From Kibdelosporangium banguiense (lineage in GTDB: Bacteria; Actinomycetota; Actinomycetes; Mycobacteriales; Pseudonocardiaceae), in NCBI RefSeq assembly GCF_017876405.1, contig NZ_JAGINW010000001.1, positions 9,499,203 to 9,563,202 of the forward strand: a DNA stretch of 64,000 bases, in the 5' to 3' direction. Both the position numbers and the translations under genes were made by a program. The notes under the pieces are model-generated. The model had not been told where the DNA came from and ran no database searches. It worked only from the letters and a program-made list of their open reading frames with translations. This document shows positions 1-6,703 of the stretch, in pieces (the first letter of the stretch is position 1; every line of letters begins with the position of its first letter).

Positions 1-2
1 TG

Positions 3-968
3 GCGCTGATGGACCTCGCCGGCAAGGCATACGGAGTGCCCGCGTACGCGCTGATCGGCGGCCGGTTCCGGGACGAGATCCGTTGCTACGCGGACACTCC
101 GTCGTTGCCGGACCCGCACGTGATGGGCGCCCGGCTGCTGGAGCGCAAGCAGCGCGGGTTCACGATGCTGAAGATGGATGTGGGCATCGACCTGCTGTGG
201 GACGTGCCGGGGGCGCTGATCGCGCCGCCGGGTGCCCGCGCGGAGAGGACGACGATGCATCCGTTCACCGGCATCCAGGTCACCGCGAAGGGCGTCGAAC
301 ACCTTGCGTCCTATGTAGACGTTGTCCGCTCCGTCGTCGGCTACGACATCGCGCTCGCCGCCGACCACTTCGGCCACATCGCCCTGGACTCCTGCATCCG
401 GATCGGCCGCGCGCTGGAGGAGTTCACACTGGCGTGGATCGAGGACCTGATCCCGTGGCAGCTGACCGACCAGTGGCGCCAGCTCACCGAAGCCGTCGCC
501 GTCCCGACGTGCACCGGGGAGGACATCTACCTGCTCGATGGCTTCCGGCCGCTGCTGGACGCAGGCGCCATCCGCGTCGTGCACCCCGACCCGGCGACGG
601 CGGGCGGGATCGCGGAGACCAAGCGGCTCGGCGACTACGCGCAGGAGCGTGGGATCGCGATGGCGCTACACCTGGCGGCGTCGCCGATCGCGACGATGGC
701 GTGCGTGCACCTGGCCGCCGCCACGGAGAATTTCCTGGCACTCGAACACCATGCGGCCGAGGTGGAGTTCTGGAGCGACCTCGTCACCGGCCTGCCCCGC
801 CCGCTGATCCAGAACGGCCTCATCACGGTGCCGGACACGCCAGGCCTCGGGTTCGGCGACATCAACGAGGAGCTGCTGCGCCGCCACCTCGACCCGCGCG
901 ATCCAGTGTTCTTCGCCGAGACCACGCACTGGGACTCCGAATCGAGCCACGACCGGCTGTGGAGCTAG
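3..968 (+). CDS. enolase-superfamily sugar-acid dehydratase, 5' partial
   Basis: The gene enters from the left edge; the codons before the ATG at 9 are in frame, so the ATG is internal (the segment MDLAGKAYGVP follows ALxDLAGK-type text usual for the family). It resembles mandelate racemase/muconate lactonising enzymes, particularly galactonate or gluconate dehydratase types. Numbering from the ATG at 9, the visible active-site set is Lys55, metal ligands Asp119, Glu145 and Glu171, and His221 in ALHLAASP. These enzymes abstract the proton alpha to a carboxylate with Mg2+ help and eliminate water. The convergent RraA-like aldolase gene ends 11 bp away, which suggests a shared acid-sugar or aromatic-acid catabolic locus. 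The exact substrate cannot be read from the sequence. Confidence 0.85.
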   Translation, partial: ALMDLAGKAYGVPAYALIGGRFRDEIRCYADTPSLPDPHVMGARLLERKQRGFTMLKMDVGIDLLWDVPGALIAPPGARAERTTMHPFTGIQVTAKGVEHLASYVDVVRSVVGYDIALAADHFGHIALDSCIRIGRALEEFTLAWIEDLIPWQLTDQWRQLTEAVAVPTCTGEDIYLLDGFRPLLDAGAIRVVHPDPATAGGIAETKRLGDYAQERGIAMALHLAASPIATMACVHLAAATENFLALEHHAAEVEFWSDLVTGLPRPLIQNGLITVPDTPGLGFGDINEELLRRHLDPRDPVFFAETTHWDSESSHDRLWS

Positions 969-978
969 CAGAGTCCCG

Positions 979-1719
979 TCAGGCTGGGCCCTGCTCGGCC
1001 CGCCACCGCTCGTACTCGGGCCGGGCCTCGTCCGACAGCGGGTAGTACAGCCGCATGTCGCCGCCCTCTGCCAGCCGGATCTGGGAGAACTCTTCCCATT
1101 CCGCATGCTCCTGAGCGACAGCAAGCAGGGCGGGTGCGAGCTTGATCGGCACCACGACCGCCCCGTCGTCGTCGGCGACGACGATGTCGCCCGGCTCGAC
1201 GAGCGTGCCCCCGCACGCCACCGGCACGTTGACGGCGGTCGGGACAATGTCGGTCTGGGTGTGGAAGTTCGGTGTGGCGCCCCGGATCCACAGCCCGAGG
1301 CCGAGCTGCTTGGCCGCGGCGATGTCGCGCAGGCACCCGTCGATCACCACACCGGCGCCGCCGCGCCCCTTGAAGTAGGTCAGCATCATCTCGCCGAACA
1401 CGCCGCTGCGCATGTCGCCACGGGCGTCGACGACGATCATGTCGCCGGGCTGGGCGTGGTACATCACGTGCCGGTGCAGCTGCTTCTCCGGCTCGGCGTA
1501 CTCGTCGACAGGGTAGAGATCCTCCCGCTTCGGCAGGAACTGCAGCGTCAGCGCCGGGCCGGCCACGCGCACGCCGGGGGTCGCCGAAACCGGGCCTTGG
1601 ATGAACGCGCTGCGGATGCCCATGCGGCTGAGCTCGGCGCTGGCCGTCGCGCTGCCGATGGCCGCGAGGGCCGCGCTGAGCTCGGCGGGCGGGCGAACGA
1701 TGTCGTGCGTCTCAACCAC
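979..1719 (-). CDS. RraA-like aldolase/decarboxylase family protein
   Basis: 246 aa. The fold-defining segments are visible: PGDMIVVDARGD at about 91-102, then GGAGVVIDGCLRD at about 120-132, whose Arg and Asp bind metal and pyruvate enolate in 4-hydroxy-4-methyl-2-oxoglutarate/oxaloacetate aldolases. The family also includes RraA itself and was long misnamed dimethylmenaquinone methyltransferase. With a sugar-acid dehydratase converging on it, a role in cleaving or decarboxylating a 2-keto acid intermediate is more likely than RNase E inhibition. An inverted repeat lies upstream at 1750-1768. Family assignment is firm; the reaction is inferred. Confidence 0.85.
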   Translation of the reverse strand: MVETHDIVRPPAELSAALAAIGSATASAELSRMGIRSAFIQGPVSATPGVRVAGPALTLQFLPKREDLYPVDEYAEPEKQLHRHVMYHAQPGDMIVVDARGDMRSGVFGEMMLTYFKGRGGAGVVIDGCLRDIAAAKQLGLGLWIRGATPNFHTQTDIVPTAVNVPVACGGTLVEPGDIVVADDDGAVVVPIKLAPALLAVAQEHAEWEEFSQIRLAEGGDMRLYYPLSDEARPEYERWRAEQGPA

Positions 1720-1749
1720 GTCGTTGGCTCCCTCGGGTCCACGCTGACC

Positions 1750-1780
1750 GAAACTATCGGAGAGTTTCGATGAAGTTTCA
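1750..1780. promoter_or_regulatory. GAAACT/AGTTTC inverted repeat upstream of RraA-like gene
   Basis: GAAACT (1750-1755), 7-bp spacer, AGTTTC (1763-1768), followed by a further AGTTTC copy at about 1774-1779. Two arms form a perfect dyad and the third copy repeats one arm. It sits 30-60 bp upstream of the RraA-like start, where a repressor or activator of the catabolic genes would bind. No cognate regulator can be named; the adjacent TetR gene is one candidate but it has its own different palindromes. Confidence 0.45.
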
Positions 1781-1854
1781 GTCCGAGCGTAGTCGGGCGA
1801 ACCTCCGATGTCAGGTGCGATGCATCTCGGGGACCGCCTAGCTCTGAACAGCTC

Positions 1855-2457
1855 TCAGACCGGCGGCCAGTGCCGGAGGGCGGCGTCGGCGACTCGCCGG
1901 AGGTCTTCGCTGCAAGCGCCGCCTGATGCCTGCACAGCGATGCCGTTCGCGAGGGTCATGACGTAACGGGCGATCAGATCGGGATTGGCGTCGGCCGGCA
2001 GGTCACCCTCGTCGACGGCCCGCTGGAACCGTTCACGCAGACGCTCCTGACCCCCCGCCCGCCAATCGGCCAGGATGTCGTGCGCGACCCGTCCGTTCTC
2101 GCCGACGGCCAGGGCGCCCTGCACGCCCAGGCAACCAGCCGGGCATCCGGGGAGGGTGCTGGAACGGACGGAGCCGGCGAGAAAGGCCGCGGCGACCTCG
2201 CGGGCGGTGGGCGCCTGGAGCGCTTGGCCGATGTACCCGCCGGGGCCTTCCGCGTAGGCCTGCAACGCTTTCCGGAAGAGATCCTCCTTGTTGCCGTAGG
2301 CCGCGTACATGCTCTTGCGGGAGATGCCCATGGCCTCGGTCAGCTCCGCCAGGCTGGCGCCCTCGTAGCCCTGCTCCCAGAAGACCAGCATCGCCTTCTC
2401 GAGCGCCGCGTCGGCGTCGAAGGCCCGTGGCCGCCCCAGTCGTGCGTCGCTCATCAC
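1855..2457 (-). CDS. TetR/AcrR-family transcriptional regulator
   Basis: 200 aa. The N-terminal helix-turn-helix (about residues 10-58) has the typical run FWEQGYEGASLAELTEAMG then SRKSMYAAYGNKEDLF; the C-terminal ligand domain resembles the AcrR-like group often found next to small enzymes. Start could be either of two consecutive ATGs. Two near-identical palindromes lie in the 93-bp gap to the divergent SnoaL-fold gene, so it very likely represses itself and that gene. Ligand unknown. Confidence 0.9.
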   Translation of the reverse strand: MMSDARLGRPRAFDADAALEKAMLVFWEQGYEGASLAELTEAMGISRKSMYAAYGNKEDLFRKALQAYAEGPGGYIGQALQAPTAREVAAAFLAGSVRSSTLPGCPAGCLGVQGALAVGENGRVAHDILADWRAGGQERLRERFQRAVDEGDLPADANPDLIARYVMTLANGIAVQASGGACSEDLRRVADAALRHWPPV

Positions 2458-2474
2458 ATCACTCTAACCCTTGT

Positions 2475-2523
2475 GCACCGATCGGTGCTGAAGTAGCGTG
2501 CGCATTCTGCACCGATCGGTGCA
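2475..2523. promoter_or_regulatory. tandem TetR operator palindromes
   Basis: Two copies of the perfect palindrome GCACCGATCGGTGC, at 2475-2488 and 2509-2522; the second extends to 16 bp (TGCACCGATCGGTGCA, 2508-2523). Start-to-start distance is 34 bp, about three helical turns, so two dimers could sit on the same DNA face. The pair lies exactly between the TetR gene (-) and the SnoaL-fold gene (+). Symmetry and location together make operator function very likely. Confidence 0.8.
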
Positions 2524-2550
2524 TAAGTATCGAGGCAAGGAGCATTTCCC

Positions 2551-2943
2551 ATGACCGACAGCGATCTGCGCAGCTGGTACCGGCGGTACGCCGAGGCGCT
2601 CAACAACCACGAACTCGACGGCATGGACGAGTTCATCAACGACGAGGTGATGCTCGACGGCGTCGCAGGCAAACGGGATGACGTCGTCGCGGTCCTGAAG
2701 GGGATCGTCGACGCCGTTCCCGACATCCACTGGGACTTCCAGGAACTGCTGATCGACCGCGACCGCATCGCCGTGCGTGCGATCAACACCGGGACCCCGG
2801 CCAAGGAGTGGCTCGGCGTCCCGCCCTCCGGAGCATCGTTCGAGATCGTCGAATACGCCATCTACACCGTCGGCGACGGTCGTTTCGTGAAGATGACGAA
2901 CCTGCACGACTCAGCCGAACTGCTCCGGCAACTGACCGCCTGA
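2551..2943 (+). CDS. SnoaL-like (NTF2-fold) protein
   Basis: 130 aa, the usual length for one NTF2/SnoaL-fold domain; pattern YAEALNNHELDGMDEFI at the N-terminus and KEWLGVPPSGASFEI in the middle match SnoaL-like polyketide-cyclase relatives of the ester cyclase group. Most such stand-alone proteins are uncharacterised and bind a small hydrophobic ligand in a cone-shaped pocket. AAGGAG 8 bp before the ATG supports the start. It is divergent from a TetR gene with the operator pair between them, so it is probably induced by that regulator's ligand. Confidence 0.8.
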   Translation: MTDSDLRSWYRRYAEALNNHELDGMDEFINDEVMLDGVAGKRDDVVAVLKGIVDAVPDIHWDFQELLIDRDRIAVRAINTGTPAKEWLGVPPSGASFEIVEYAIYTVGDGRFVKMTNLHDSAELLRQLTA

Positions 2944-3077
2944 CCAGCAGGCACAGGGCGCCGCGACCACGACCGACCGCAGCCGTGTCCCTGGTCGACG
3001 CGGTGATCGGTGGCATCACGTGGCGCGCACGGGTGTCCACAAGTGTCCAGCGCAGGAGCTCGTTTGACGAGTCCGGC

Positions 3078-3115
3078 TTGCATTCGGTACGGGGGTACAG
3101 GTTTACCGTCTGAGT
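3078..3115 (+). promoter_or_regulatory. MerR-type promoter, probably leaderless
   Basis: TTGCAT (3078-3083) and TACCGT (3104-3109) are separated by 20 bp, longer than the normal 17 and close to the 19-20 bp of MerR-activated promoters. The spacer contains GTAC repeats (GTACGGGGGTAC) and a CGGTA/TACCG dyad. The -10 ends 6 bp before the ATG at 3116 and no Shine-Dalgarno is present, so the transcript may be leaderless. The MerR gene is the second cistron, so this would be autoregulation. Confidence 0.45.
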
Positions 3116-3454
3116 ATGAGCACGGAACCACAGACAGCATGGGCACCGCAGGCATGCACCCTGCCGGCCGAAGAGCGACCGTTGCGCGTTGCGGAGTTCG
3201 ACGAGCTATTCGCGACCTCGGTACGTGGAGTTGAGCGACGGGAGTCGACAGCGTTGCGGATGGAACTCGACGCGACCGACGAAGTTGCTGCCAGAACAGC
3301 CAGTCTTGTCATGCGCGAGGCGGGATGCTGTTCGTTCTTCACCTTCAGCCTCGTGGCCACCGGCGGCCGGCTACGACTTGACATCACGGTGCCCGAGGCA
3401 GAGGCAGAAGTCCTGAATGCCCTTCAGGCACAAGCCACGGCGGCCGCGCGGTGA
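3116..3454 (+). CDS. conserved hypothetical protein with REAGCCSFF motif, MerR partner
   Basis: 112 aa, soluble, no signal peptide. The middle holds a vicinal cysteine pair in REAGCCSFFTFSL followed by beta-rich text; the C-terminus ends in an alanine-rich helix. I do not recognise an enzyme. It is cotranscribed with the MerR gene (GTGA overlap). The pairing of a CC-motif protein with a MerR regulator suggests metal or thiol-reactive ligand handling, which is inference only. Confidence 0.65.
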   Translation: MSTEPQTAWAPQACTLPAEERPLRVAEFDELFATSVRGVERRESTALRMELDATDEVAARTASLVMREAGCCSFFTFSLVATGGRLRLDITVPEAEAEVLNALQAQATAAAR

Positions 3455-3900
3455 CTGGCCTGCGTAGCGGGCAGCTCGCTGACGCGGCGGGCGTCAATCT
3501 GCAGACCTTGCGCTACTACGAGCGCCGCGGCCTGCTGGCCGAACCGGACCGCACCCTGGGCGGGCACCGGCTTTACCCGACCGAAGCGGTGACCGTGCTG
3601 CGCGTGATCAAAGCGGCCCAGCGCCTCGGCTTCACCCTCGATGAAGTCGCCGACCTGCTCGATGCAGGCCGCCATCGGCACGGTCCACCATCCGGCGCTG
3701 GGTTGCGGGCACGCGCCGCCTCCAAGCTGGCCGACGTGGAGGCCAAGATCGCCGATCTCGGTGTCATCCGGGAAACCTTGCGCACCGCGCTCGATGCCGG
3801 CTGTGCCGACCTGATCGCCTGCGCGCACAACACCTCCTGTCCGATCCCGTTCTCTCCGATCGCCGAGAAAGGACCTGACGGCGACGCGTGCTGCCCATGA
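3451..3900 (+). CDS. MerR-family regulator
   Basis: 149 aa. The N-terminal winged helix-turn-helix is clear (LADAAGVNLQTLRYYERRGL, then GGHRLYPTEAV), followed by the dimerisation helix. C-terminal cysteines occur in DAGCADLIACAHNTSCPIPF and in the terminal CCP, the zone where metal-sensing MerR proteins bind their ion. The GTG start overlaps the stop of the preceding gene by 4 bp (GTGA), so translation is coupled. Metal or redox sensing is likely; which ion cannot be told. Confidence 0.85.
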   Translation: MTGLRSGQLADAAGVNLQTLRYYERRGLLAEPDRTLGGHRLYPTEAVTVLRVIKAAQRLGFTLDEVADLLDAGRHRHGPPSGAGLRARAASKLADVEAKIADLGVIRETLRTALDAGCADLIACAHNTSCPIPFSPIAEKGPDGDACCP

Positions 3901-3912
3901 GGCGACCGCGGG

Positions 3913-4344
3913 TCAGGGCTCGAGGTCGGTCACCCCTCTGCCGCTGACGATATCGAACGGCACCGAAACCTGATCGTGCGTGATCAGCCAGTTCCCGTCG
4001 ATCTTCCGCAAGCAGAACGTCGCCCGGACCCACATCCCGCCGATCGCCGCTGCGTCGTTCGTCGTGCCGCTGAGCCGTCCGAAGCAGTGTCCGAACGCGA
4101 CACTTTCGTCCACGGTCAGCGTCAGATCGCGAACCTCGTAGGTCACGTCCTGGAAGAACGCGAACGCGTTCACCCAGTTCTTCAGCTTCGCGTCGATGCC
4201 GACGTGCTGCAGCGGCGGCTCGACGTCGAAAGAGACGACGTCGTCCGAATACAGCTGCCGAAGACCGTCCAGATCCTTGGCCTTGATTGCATCAACGATC
4301 CTGCCGATGTGCTGCCTGATCTCGGCTTCGTCCTGTTCGCGCAT
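3913..4344 (-). CDS. NTF2-like/SnoaL-fold protein
   Basis: 143 aa, single NTF2-like domain: IGRIVDAIKAKDLDGLRQLY then VSFDVEPPLQHVG and a C-terminal WLITHDQVSVPFD strand, typical of the SgcJ/EcaC-like (DUF4440-related) group. Binding or isomerase function is unknown. It is transcribed divergently from the ECF41 sigma gene; that sigma factor carries the same fold at its own C-terminus, so the pair may share a ligand or regulatory link. Convergent with the MerR gene 12 bp away. Confidence 0.75.
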   Translation of the reverse strand: MREQDEAEIRQHIGRIVDAIKAKDLDGLRQLYSDDVVSFDVEPPLQHVGIDAKLKNWVNAFAFFQDVTYEVRDLTLTVDESVAFGHCFGRLSGTTNDAAAIGGMWVRATFCLRKIDGNWLITHDQVSVPFDIVSGRGVTDLEP

Positions 4345-4419
4345 CGTCGGTCTCCTTCGTTCGTAACGTCCGCTGCCGGCACTACGACGACACGACCCTG
4401 GAAAACGTCAGGCTCGCCC

Positions 4420-4445
4420 CTGACAATTCGACGCGGTGTCCCGTC
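4420..4445 (+). promoter_or_regulatory. candidate ECF41-type promoter
   Basis: CTGACAA (4420-4426) followed 15 bp later by CGTC (4442-4445) resembles the published ECF41 consensus TGTCACA-N16-CGTC, and it lies 37 bp ahead of the sigma gene start. This would make the sigma factor autoregulated, as known for the group. The -35 match is only partial. Confidence 0.4.
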
Positions 4446-4481
4446 AGACAGAGTGAAGACACCGAACCGACGGGAGCATCG

Positions 4482-5354
4482 ATGACCGACGCGATCCTCA
4501 GCGAGCGCCGCCACCTGATCAATCTCGCCTACCGGCTGCTGGGCTCCCTGGCCGAGGCCGAGGATGCCGTCCAGGAGGCCTACGCCCGCTGGTACGCGCT
4601 GTCCCGGCCGCAGCAGGACGCGATCGTCTCCCCCGGTGCCTGGCTCACCACCGTCACCAGTCGCATCTGCCTCGACGTGCTCGGTTCGGCACGGGCCCGC
4701 CGCGAACGGTACGTCGGCGAATGGCTTCCCGAGCCGCTGCCCGACCCCGCCGAAGGCAACACCGCCGACCCGGCCGACCGCGTCACCCTGGACGAGTCGG
4801 TCGGCATGGCCTTCCTCGTCGCCCTCGAAGCAATGACCCCGGCCCAGCGCGTCGCGCTCATCCTGCACGACGTTTTCCATTACTCCTTTGCCGAAATCGC
4901 CCAGATCACCGGCCGCACCCCGGCTGCTTGCCGCGAGCTGGCCTCCTCGGCCCGCCGCCGCGTCCGCGCGTCCCCGCCGCCCGCGGGCCTGGCCGTCCGC
5001 CAGGCCGAGCTGGTCCGCGACTTCAAACAGGCCTGGGAAGCCCAGGACATCACCGCCCTCGTCGGCCTGCTCGATCCCACCGCGACCTTCACCGCGGACG
5101 GCGGCGGCCTGGTCACCACCACGCTGCACCCGATCGAGGGCGGCGAGCAGATCGCCCGGTTCGTCATCGCCGTCGCCACCGGGATCTCCGGCGGCTTCAC
5201 GATCCTGGAGCGCACCGTCAACGGCCAGCCCGGTCTGTTGATCCAGAACGATGGCGTCACCGCATCGGTCTACGCGTTCGACATCGCGGACGACCGCATC
5301 ACCCGCATCTGGGCCGTCCGCAACCCCGAAAAGCTCCGCCCGTGGACTGACTAA
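4482..5354 (+). CDS. sigJ: ECF41-type RNA polymerase sigma factor (SigJ-like)
   Basis: 290 aa. Region 2 spans about residues 8-75 (INLAYRLLGSLAEAEDAVQE), region 4 about 108-158 (FHYSFAEIAQITGRTPAACR), and a C-terminal NTF2/SnoaL-like domain occupies about 170-285. Both ECF41 hallmark motifs are present: DGGG at 206-209 and NPEKL at 281-285 (consensus NPDKL). In this group the C-terminal domain both activates and restrains the sigma factor instead of a separate anti-sigma protein. The usual adjacent COE gene (carboxymuconolactone decarboxylase, oxidoreductase or epimerase) is absent; the divergent neighbour is an NTF2-like protein. Confidence 0.88.
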   Translation: MTDAILSERRHLINLAYRLLGSLAEAEDAVQEAYARWYALSRPQQDAIVSPGAWLTTVTSRICLDVLGSARARRERYVGEWLPEPLPDPAEGNTADPADRVTLDESVGMAFLVALEAMTPAQRVALILHDVFHYSFAEIAQITGRTPAACRELASSARRRVRASPPPAGLAVRQAELVRDFKQAWEAQDITALVGLLDPTATFTADGGGLVTTTLHPIEGGEQIARFVIAVATGISGGFTILERTVNGQPGLLIQNDGVTASVYAFDIADDRITRIWAVRNPEKLRPWTD

Positions 5355-6247
5355 CCCCAGTCCCACTCGGTGATGGTGGCGCGCAAGGTCCGGGCGGCGG
5401 CCGACAGGTCGCTTCCCACGCCCCAGAACAAGGTGAGCGTGCGACGACAGTCGGGGCTGTCGACGCCGATCCAGACCAGCGGCATCTGAATCGCCATCCG
5501 CCGCGCGAAGCCGGGCACGAGACCGATGCCGAGCCCCGCGCCGATCAGCTCCGCGATGGCGCTGAGCTCGTCGACCTCGCAGACGATCTTCGGTGTGCGG
5601 CCGCGCGCGGCGAAGAGCCGGTCGAGCAGCCGCCGTTGCCAGTGCCCCGCACGGGCGGTGACGAACGACTGCCCGGCCAGCTCGTCCACACTCACCGACG
5701 CGCGGCCTGCCAGCGGATGGTCGAGAGGCACGGCCACCCCCACCTGTTCGTCCAGCAGCTGCGCCTGCTCCAGGCCCTCGGCGTGGATCGGTTGGGAGGC
5801 AACACAAAGGTCGACGTCCTGCGCACGCAGGAGGCGGGCCATGTCGTCGGCCGCCGACCACTGGAGTTCGACCTCGACGGACGGATGGGCGCGCTTGTAG
5901 GCGGCCAGCGGCCCGGTGAGGGTCAGGAACGTTTCCGACGCCAGCCGCACCGTGCGCACGCCCTCGCTGGTGGCCTCGGCGACGGCCCGCCTGCCCGCCT
6001 CCAGCTCGCCGAGGGACCGTTCGACGTGTCCGCGGAACAGTTTCCCGGCTTCGTTGAGCCGAAGGCGGCCGCCCCGGTCGAACAGCGACGCGCCCAGCTC
6101 GCTCTCCAGACGCGCGATGGTGCGGCTCAGTGACGGCTGGGCGACACGCAGCTCGTCGGCCGCGCGGCTGAGGTGCTCCAGCCGCGCCACCACGAGGAAC
6201 TGCCTGAGCGAGTTCAGGTCCACCGCACTCCATACCTTTCCGATCAT
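5351..6247 (-). CDS. LysR-family transcriptional regulator
   Basis: 298 aa from the ATG. The winged HTH is at about 9-68 (LSRAADELRVAQPSLSRTIARLE) and the periplasmic-binding-like effector domain follows. A GTG at codon 9 (position 6223) begins the usual LysR text DLNSLRQFL and has GGAG 5 bp upstream, so the true start may be there. Its stop codon overlaps that of the sigma gene by 4 bp. It faces the membrane protein/multicopper oxidase operon, its most likely target. Confidence 0.88.
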   Translation of the reverse strand: MIGKVWSAVDLNSLRQFLVVARLEHLSRAADELRVAQPSLSRTIARLESELGASLFDRGGRLRLNEAGKLFRGHVERSLGELEAGRRAVAEATSEGVRTVRLASETFLTLTGPLAAYKRAHPSVEVELQWSAADDMARLLRAQDVDLCVASQPIHAEGLEQAQLLDEQVGVAVPLDHPLAGRASVSVDELAGQSFVTARAGHWQRRLLDRLFAARGRTPKIVCEVDELSAIAELIGAGLGIGLVPGFARRMAIQMPLVWIGVDSPDCRRTLTLFWGVGSDLSAAARTLRATITEWDWG

Positions 6248-6265
6248 AGCTTCATAGCAATACTG

Positions 6266-6279
6266 ATCTTAGACAAGAT
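6266..6279. promoter_or_regulatory. LysR-type binding dyad
   Basis: ATCTT-AGAC-AAGAT, a perfect 5-bp-arm dyad in the 87-bp gap between the LysR start and the divergent operon. LysR proteins bind such interrupted dyads (T-N11-A type) upstream of the regulated promoter. Location and symmetry support it; no data on the effector. Confidence 0.5.
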
Positions 6280-6334
6280 AACTCTCAGGACATAACTTGG
6301 CTCGCGAAGCAAGGACAAGCAAGGAGGACGCCTC

Positions 6335-6703
6335 ATGGTGATGCGGGCCCTCGTCAGCGCGCACGTGGTCGCGATCTTCGCCCAGCCTGTGTTCGCCGGC
6401 GTGTATCTGAGCGGTGACTTCGACGGCCTGAGCTGGCATGTAATCGGCGCGAACGTGGTCACCTCGATCGGCTTTCTGCAACTGATCGCGGCGATCGTGG
6501 TCTTGGTCCGGACGCGCCAGGCGTGGCCGTTCCTCGCGACGCTGGCCGTGGTGGCGGCCGAGACGGTGCAGTACTTCGCCGGGCTGGACGGGGCGCTGTG
6601 GCTGCATTTTCCGCTGGGCGTGCTGACGATCGCCGGGCTCGTCGTGTTGTTCATCGCCGTGTGGCGGCAGCCGATCTCTCGCGAGGAGGCCGCCCGTGCG
6701 TGA
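6335..6703 (+). CDS. small four-helix membrane protein
   Basis: 122 aa with four hydrophobic segments at about 4-24, 35-58, 64-84 and 88-112, and a charged C-terminal tail. No catalytic motif. AAGGAGG precedes the ATG. The stop overlaps the multicopper oxidase start by 8 bp, so the two are translationally coupled and it may anchor or assist the exported oxidase. Family name not recognised with certainty. Confidence 0.7.
   Translation: MVMRALVSAHVVAIFAQPVFAGVYLSGDFDGLSWHVIGANVVTSIGFLQLIAAIVVLVRTRQAWPFLATLAVVAAETVQYFAGLDGALWLHFPLGVLTIAGLVVLFIAVWRQPISREEAARA

Noticed and set aside
4182..6233. A 683-codon open frame on the - strand
   Set aside because: It runs antisense to the sigma factor and out of frame with the LysR and NTF2-like genes, which have clear domains; composition is Arg/Gly-rich noise.
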